A stretch of DNA of 64,000 nucleotides from NCBI RefSeq assembly GCF_000264495.1, contig NC_017954.1:558001-622000 (forward strand). Reading direction: 5' to 3'. The notes under the pieces are model-generated. The model searched no databases. It was not told where the DNA came from and worked only from the letters and a program-made list of their open reading frames with translations. Positions 59,678-64,000 of the stretch are shown piece after piece; position 1 is the first letter of the stretch, and each line of letters begins with the position of its first letter. The position numbers and the translations under genes were made by a program. Source of the DNA: Thermogladius calderae 1633 (GTDB lineage Archaea; Thermoproteota; Thermoprotei_A; Sulfolobales; Desulfurococcaceae).

Positions 59678-61121
59678 AAGCACGCTCTCTATTTTCCTGA
59701 TACTGTCTCTGGTGGCCATAGGGCTCATCTCTCTAGCTGAGAAGGGAGGGCCCGGACTACCAGTTTTCAAGGGGGCGGCCCCTTTCAACACTGGCGAAAT
59801 AGGCACGTCTAGCCTCGTAGAGATGCTGAGGGAGAGGTACGGTAGCGTATACGTCATCACGAATTTGTCCGAGCTGGCCAACCTACCCCTATCTGGGAGC
59901 TGTCTCTTCGTAACGGTATCCCCCGAGAGGCCGTACACGGAGGCCGAGTCGAACGAAATACTGAGCTCGCTGGCCAGGTGTAGGGACATAAAACTGCTGA
60001 TAGCCGACGAGAACACCACATCCAACGCACTGCTCAAGGCCGCTGGGGCACCTCTACGGGTCGCAGAGGTTGTTGTGCTAGTTCAGCAGAGCGGCCTACT
60101 CCGGTTGGTCTACGACCCTTCAACGCGGCAGTACCTGCCCCCATACCCGGTGTCCAGGTTCAACGTTGCGGGTAAGGTATACGATGTAGTCCTAGACATA
60201 GCCTCCTACATCAATGTAAGCGGGGGCAACGCGACGGTTTTCGGAGAGTACTACGTCGGCAACAAGACCCTCGTTTCGGGGGCTGTCGCGTGGTCTAGTA
60301 TATCATTGGATGGGCAAAAGAGAGACGTCGAAACGGTAGTCTTGTCCGACGGCTCTGTTTTCCTGAACCAGGTCATAGATCGAAACGAGACCTACAGGCA
60401 ATTCGCCCTGGACCTATTTCAGAGCATCTGTGGCACCGGGGGGTGCCAGATAGTTTTCGACGCTAGCAGATACACACCCATCCCCCTAACTGACATAATG
60501 AACGACATCAACGGCATTACGCCGCTCTACGTATCTTTCCCAACCCTTCTAGGCATGATAATAGCGAACCTAATCCACCCGTCGACGTGGTTCGCGCCTC
60601 TTCTCGACTACTCCAACAGCTTGCTGAAAGAGGCTCTACAAAACCAGCTGGTGGCCTCGGTTTTCTCGGTCCTTCTCGCTTTGCTCGCGTTCGTTTACTT
60701 CTCAAGGGGCGAGAGCTTCATACGGGATAGGCCGATGGGCGAGGAGAGGCTCGTGGAGGTGGCGTACGCTGCGAACATCAGAGAGGAGATCGTGAGGGGG
60801 AAGCTGAAACTCGGGAAAGAGGACTTTAAGTCCCTCTACGAGCTGGTAGACCAGGTCATGTTGAGCGTCTACGGGCTGGGCTTGAAGGATGCCGACTTGG
60901 TCAAGAGGTTGTCCGAAGTCACAGGCCCCGAGAAGGCGAGGAGGTACGTTGACGCTATGAACAAGCTATACGGGAAGGCGACAGGTGCCCGTAGAACGCC
61001 TATCGTGTTGTCGTGGCATAGGACGGTCCTGAAGTACGCGAGGGAGAGCGACGAAGTGCTCTCGAAGATAGGAGTTAGCCTGATGAGAGTAGAGGTGCTG
61101 GAGAAGATAGCGAGGCGGTGA
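59652..61121 (+). CDS. DUF4350-type membrane protein
   Basis: An N-terminal helix (about 10-28) is followed by APFNTGEIGTSSLVEMLRERYG and an alpha/beta domain to about 120 (DUF4350, a ThuA/GATase-like fold). A second membrane helix at about 335-355 precedes a cytoplasmic helical tail. DUF4350 proteins accompany MoxR and DUF58 in many genomes. The start is TTG 59652. Confidence 0.75.
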   Translation: MSEWRVRVRSTLSIFLILSLVAIGLISLAEKGGPGLPVFKGAAPFNTGEIGTSSLVEMLRERYGSVYVITNLSELANLPLSGSCLFVTVSPERPYTEAESNEILSSLARCRDIKLLIADENTTSNALLKAAGAPLRVAEVVVLVQQSGLLRLVYDPSTRQYLPPYPVSRFNVAGKVYDVVLDIASYINVSGGNATVFGEYYVGNKTLVSGAVAWSSISLDGQKRDVETVVLSDGSVFLNQVIDRNETYRQFALDLFQSICGTGGCQIVFDASRYTPIPLTDIMNDINGITPLYVSFPTLLGMIIANLIHPSTWFAPLLDYSNSLLKEALQNQLVASVFSVLLALLAFVYFSRGESFIRDRPMGEERLVEVAYAANIREEIVRGKLKLGKEDFKSLYELVDQVMLSVYGLGLKDADLVKRLSEVTGPEKARRYVDAMNKLYGKATGARRTPIVLSWHRTVLKYARESDEVLSKIGVSLMRVEVLEKIARR

Positions 61122-61124
61122 GGT

Positions 61125-62462
61125 ATGCGCGAGGAGTCCCCGGTGCACTCGACTCATAGAGCTAGAGTGCTGTACATCGTCTCCTTTCTGGTGCTGCTCT
61201 CCGGTTTCGTGTCGAATAACGGCTCATTAGTCATGGTCGCGCTGGTAGTACTGGCCTTCCTCTTCGGCTTGAGAGCGTACGTCACCTACGTTGCGGCTGG
61301 CTTGAGAGACCTCAAAGTGGAGTTCGACCACGACACTCCCATCGATAACGGGGAGTTCGAGGTCAGAGTTGTAATAAAAAACCCGGGGATTGCGCCACTG
61401 GCCTTCGTAGAGTATAACGTGAGGCACTCCCCCTTCCTCAAATTCGTGAAGGGCGCTACCCGGGGCTTCATAGCAGTTCCGGCAAAGTCGGAGGTGGTCA
61501 TAAGAATGGTGTGCCACGGTAGGGTGGGGAGGCATAGGATAGGCCCCCTTGAATTACAGGCAAGGGACGTATTCGGGCTGTTCAAGACTAGACCTTATAA
61601 CACGGGGGCCTACACCTACATCAGGATCCCCCCGTCCTACCAAGTGGCAGTGCTGAGAAGACTGGCCGCCTACGCTAGGTCGGTCGGGTTATCGAGGTCA
61701 AGGATCGCCGGGGCTGGCGTAGAGTTCCATAGCTTGAGAGACTACAAGCCGGGTGACGAACTCAAGAGGATCGAGTGGAGGAAAAGCGTCAAGTTGAACA
61801 GGTTGGTAGTCAGGCAGACCGAGAGAGAGGCTCAGCAAAACGTGTATATCCTGCTGGACTCCTCTCACGTAATGCTGGTGGGCCCCTACGCCAGGACGGT
61901 ATTCGAGCATATGTCGAGGGCTATGAGTGCCATCGTAGCCTACTTGGCCCAGAGGGGTGATAACTTCCAAGTCATAGTATTCGGGGCTCGGAGACTAGTC
62001 GCCATGCCGACCTTAATGCGGTCAAACGCCGGTCTCCGGGTCGCTCTAGAAGCCATGTCAAGTGTTGACTTTGAAGAGGTCGTCAAGGAGGAGAGAGCGC
62101 GAAGTCTCTTGGAGGCATATAACCTGTTACTAATGTCGCTCAAGAGGGAGAGGAACATCATAATAATCGCGACGGTCGTCGACTCCCAAGAGTACTACGA
62201 GACCCTCGTTAAAGTGGTCAAGGAGCTCGCTGGTTTAAAGAACATCGTTTATGTGGTGAACCCCGTCATCACGTCCTATGACATGATCGGCATCCCAATG
62301 TGGGCCCGTGGCCTCTACTCTCTGAAGACGCACGAGTTGTTAACCAAGCAGTTGAACTACTCGAAACTGTTGAGGAAGAGCGGTGTTAACACTGTTGTGG
62401 TCACTTCGCTGGACGCCCCTATGAAGATCGCCACGTTGATCGAACAGTACAGGTCTAGGTAG
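61125..62462 (+). CDS. DUF58 (vWA-like) membrane-anchored protein
   Basis: Two N-terminal membrane helices (about 14-55) precede a beta-sandwich domain. The DUF58 signature is FHSLRDYKPGDELKRIEWRKSVKLNRLVVRQ (shown in parts: LRDYKPGDE and RIEWRKS), followed by the vWA-like YILLDSSHVM, a MIDAS-like DSS. MoxR ATPases act on such proteins. It ends the cluster. ATG 61125 follows the previous stop after three bases. Confidence 0.85.
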   Translation: MREESPVHSTHRARVLYIVSFLVLLSGFVSNNGSLVMVALVVLAFLFGLRAYVTYVAAGLRDLKVEFDHDTPIDNGEFEVRVVIKNPGIAPLAFVEYNVRHSPFLKFVKGATRGFIAVPAKSEVVIRMVCHGRVGRHRIGPLELQARDVFGLFKTRPYNTGAYTYIRIPPSYQVAVLRRLAAYARSVGLSRSRIAGAGVEFHSLRDYKPGDELKRIEWRKSVKLNRLVVRQTEREAQQNVYILLDSSHVMLVGPYARTVFEHMSRAMSAIVAYLAQRGDNFQVIVFGARRLVAMPTLMRSNAGLRVALEAMSSVDFEEVVKEERARSLLEAYNLLLMSLKRERNIIIIATVVDSQEYYETLVKVVKELAGLKNIVYVVNPVITSYDMIGIPMWARGLYSLKTHELLTKQLNYSKLLRKSGVNTVVVTSLDAPMKIATLIEQYRSR

Positions 62463-62486
62463 TCAGGTATTACCGTGCCCCGGAAC

Positions 62487-62500
62487 TAAGCACTTATATC
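62487..62500 (+). promoter_or_regulatory. TATA box of the M42 peptidase gene
   Basis: The sequence cacttatatccc fits box A, about 35-45 bases before the candidate start codons GTG 62527 and ATG 62536. Confidence 0.55.
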
Positions 62501-62535
62501 CCATACCACTTATCCTAATTAACTCGGTGTATCCC

Positions 62536-63648
62536 ATGGTTGAACTTGGTAAGTTAAAGGAGGAAATGTACGGTTTGCTCCAAAAGCTGACAAGCGTCCA
62601 CGCACCGAGCGGGTTTGAGTACTTGATTCACGACACCGTGATAAGCGAGCTGGAGAGACACGCTGACAAGGTGTGGGTGGACTCCTTGGGCAACGTGATC
62701 GCGTTAAAGAAGGGAAGCAAGGGTGGGGCCAGCCTAATGCTCGCGGCCCACATGGACGAGATAGGGCTGTTCGTGTCCTATATAGAGGACGACGGTTTCC
62801 TACGCGTCACCCCGATAGGCGGGGTTCTTGAGAGGACACTACTACACCAGCGCGTAGTCATAGTGACTAGAAGCGGGAGGACTGTGAAAGGCGTCATAGG
62901 CTTAAAGCCCCCTCATGTAGTCAAGCCGGAGGAGGCCCAGAAGATACCTGAGATAAAAGAACTCTTCGTAGACATCGGGGCGTCATCGCGGGACGATGTG
63001 GAGAAAATGGGTGTAAGGGTTGGCGACGTAGCGGTGTTCGACAGGGCTATGGAGAGGTTGGCCGGGGATAGAGTCACAGGCAAGGCGTTTGACGATAGAG
63101 CAGGCCTCGCTGTGATGCTTAAAGCCTTCCAGCTGATCGAGAACAACGAGGCCGACGTGTACGCTGTGGCTACTGTCCAAGAGGAGGTCGGGCTCAAGGG
63201 TGCGAGGACTGCCGCCTTCGCTATCTCCCCCAGCGTGGCGATCGCCCTTGATGTCACTATTGCGAGCGACTTCCCCGGTGTAGCGAAGAGCGAGCAGTTC
63301 ACGAGGTTGGGTAGGGGCCCCGCGATCAAAATAGCCGACGGGAGGAACGCGTCAGGCCTCATCACACACCCCGAGATACTCAACTTCATGGTCAAGGTTG
63401 CCGAAGAGGAGAAGATACCCTATCAGCTAGAGGTCATACCTGGGGGGACTACTGACGCCTCGATAATAGCGTTGAACAAGGAGGGGGTACCGGCAGGCGT
63501 TGTCTCGGTGCCTGCGAGGTACATACACTCCCCCACGGAAGTAATAGACTTGAACGACCTCGCCTACGCGGTATTACTCACAGAAAAGATAGCCGAGAAA
63601 GCAGGTGTCGAGTGGCTCAACAGAATTAGGATGCGAGTCGTGAAGTAG
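62536..63648 (+). CDS. M42 family aminopeptidase (TET/FrvX type)
   Basis: Metal ligands appear in AAHMDEIG (His, Asp), KAFDDRAG (bridging Asp), VQEEVGLKGA (catalytic and binding Glu), ALDVTIASD (Asp) and the last His in ARYIHSPTEV. PSGFE near the N-terminus is typical. These co-catalytic enzymes form large tetrahedral dodecamers and trim peptides in the cytoplasm. GTG 62527 would add three residues. Confidence 0.93.
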   Translation: MVELGKLKEEMYGLLQKLTSVHAPSGFEYLIHDTVISELERHADKVWVDSLGNVIALKKGSKGGASLMLAAHMDEIGLFVSYIEDDGFLRVTPIGGVLERTLLHQRVVIVTRSGRTVKGVIGLKPPHVVKPEEAQKIPEIKELFVDIGASSRDDVEKMGVRVGDVAVFDRAMERLAGDRVTGKAFDDRAGLAVMLKAFQLIENNEADVYAVATVQEEVGLKGARTAAFAISPSVAIALDVTIASDFPGVAKSEQFTRLGRGPAIKIADGRNASGLITHPEILNFMVKVAEEEKIPYQLEVIPGGTTDASIIALNKEGVPAGVVSVPARYIHSPTEVIDLNDLAYAVLLTEKIAEKAGVEWLNRIRMRVVK

Positions 63649-63651
63649 CTC

Positions 63652-64000
63652 TCACAGACCGAAGAACATCTTTAACACCGTGGCCCCGGTCTCGACGACT
63701 GCTAAGACTATTAGAAAAGCCCCGAGCACGCCTAACTCGATACTGAGAACCCCCTTTCTAAGTTCCATACCCAGCACGTGCGCTACAAGCGCGCCAGTCC
63801 ACGCCCCGGTACCTGGTAGGGGTATCGCAACGAACACTGCTAGGCCGGCGAACTCAAGCCTCTCGTGCCCTCTCGCCTTCTTCCTAGCGTAGTCCACTAC
63901 TTTCCAGTAGAGTCTCTTCAGAAAACCGGGGGCTCTACTGTTGTTTACAATCTTCCTCTCAGCGAACCTCAAGGCGAGAACGGCTATGGGGGCCACCGCT
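63652..64000 (-). CDS. Small multidrug-export-like membrane protein, cut by the window edge
   Basis: The C-terminal 114 residues or so are seen; the frame continues past the end of the window, so the true start is probably outside. GLAVFVAIPLPGTGAWTGALVAHVLGM is typical of the COG2426-type putative small multidrug export family. Two to three helices are visible. It converges on the M42 peptidase gene. Confidence 0.75.
   Translation of the reverse strand, partial: AVAPIAVLALRFAERKIVNNSRAPGFLKRLYWKVVDYARKKARGHERLEFAGLAVFVAIPLPGTGAWTGALVAHVLGMELRKGVLSIELGVLGAFLIVLAVVETGATVLKMFFGL

Noticed and set aside
1-64000. CRISPR arrays or cas genes near the Argonaute
   Set aside because: No regularly spaced repeats and no Cas-like proteins were seen anywhere in the window.
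1-64000. rRNA genes or insertion sequences
   Set aside because: No rRNA-like sequence and no transposase gene or terminal inverted repeats were recognised.

Overview
The window looks like a chromosomal segment of a hyperthermophilic archaeon of the Thermoproteota, most like the Desulfurococcales. The grounds are archaeal-type TATA boxes and many leaderless or GTG/TTG starts, archaeal/eukaryal information genes (ribosomal protein S25e, deoxyhypusine synthase, archaeal AspRS, Nre, ZPR1-like), a NuoH/MbhM-like hydrogenase subunit, IorAB, molybdenum hydroxylases and tRNA genes without encoded CCA. The species assignment is inference. Genes are tightly packed; most stretches over 100 bases without a gene hold promoters or possible RNAs.

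Layout. 1-6.6 kb: end of a membrane hydrogenase subunit, tRNA-Pro, deoxyhypusine synthase, a ferritin-like/VIT1 protein, an EamA transporter, a frameshifted SagB-type nitroreductase with a small membrane protein, RidA and small proteins. 6.7-8.2 kb: S25e, a GC-rich foldable spacer and an orphan DNA methyltransferase. 8.2-14.1 kb: an accessory island encoding a full-length Argonaute with an intact DEDD tetrad, followed by an Lhr-type helicase whose N-terminus carries a membrane segment and a degenerate phospholipase-D-like region; its C-terminus continues in another frame. 14.2-17.4 kb: a Mig/MutY-type glycosylase, gene-poor DNA, an unrecognised protein with HExxH, and tRNA-Arg. 17.5-27 kb: PA14 and HD-domain proteins, an AsnRS-like asparagine synthetase, a glycosyltransferase, cysteine desulfurase, a 55-residue basic protein, and two divergent deaminases (MTA/SAH and adenine). 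27-37 kb: two SplB-like radical SAM proteins, hexuloisomerase, a QueT-type ECF transporter, a Moco oxidoreductase with a CitG-like protein, Nre, an MFS protein and cysteine synthase. 37-41 kb: a three-subunit molybdenum hydroxylase. 41-45 kb: a metal ABC transporter with its own NikR-like repressor and a two-operator divergent promoter. 45-50.7 kb: IorAB with small partners and an Fe-S-loop protein. 50.8 kb: a structured RNA candidate, then aspS, a PadR-like regulator, inositol phosphate synthase and adenylate kinase. 56-62.5 kb: a MoxR-DUF4129-DUF4350-DUF58 membrane cluster. The window ends in an M42 aminopeptidase and a small membrane protein cut by the edge.

The strongest candidates for undescribed biology are the Argonaute plus membrane-anchored PLD-like/Lhr helicase pair, the symmetric operator pair around a single TATA box at 42.75-42.80 kb, and three GC-rich structured RNA candidates (about 6.98-7.09, 17.31-17.40 and 50.785-50.91 kb).
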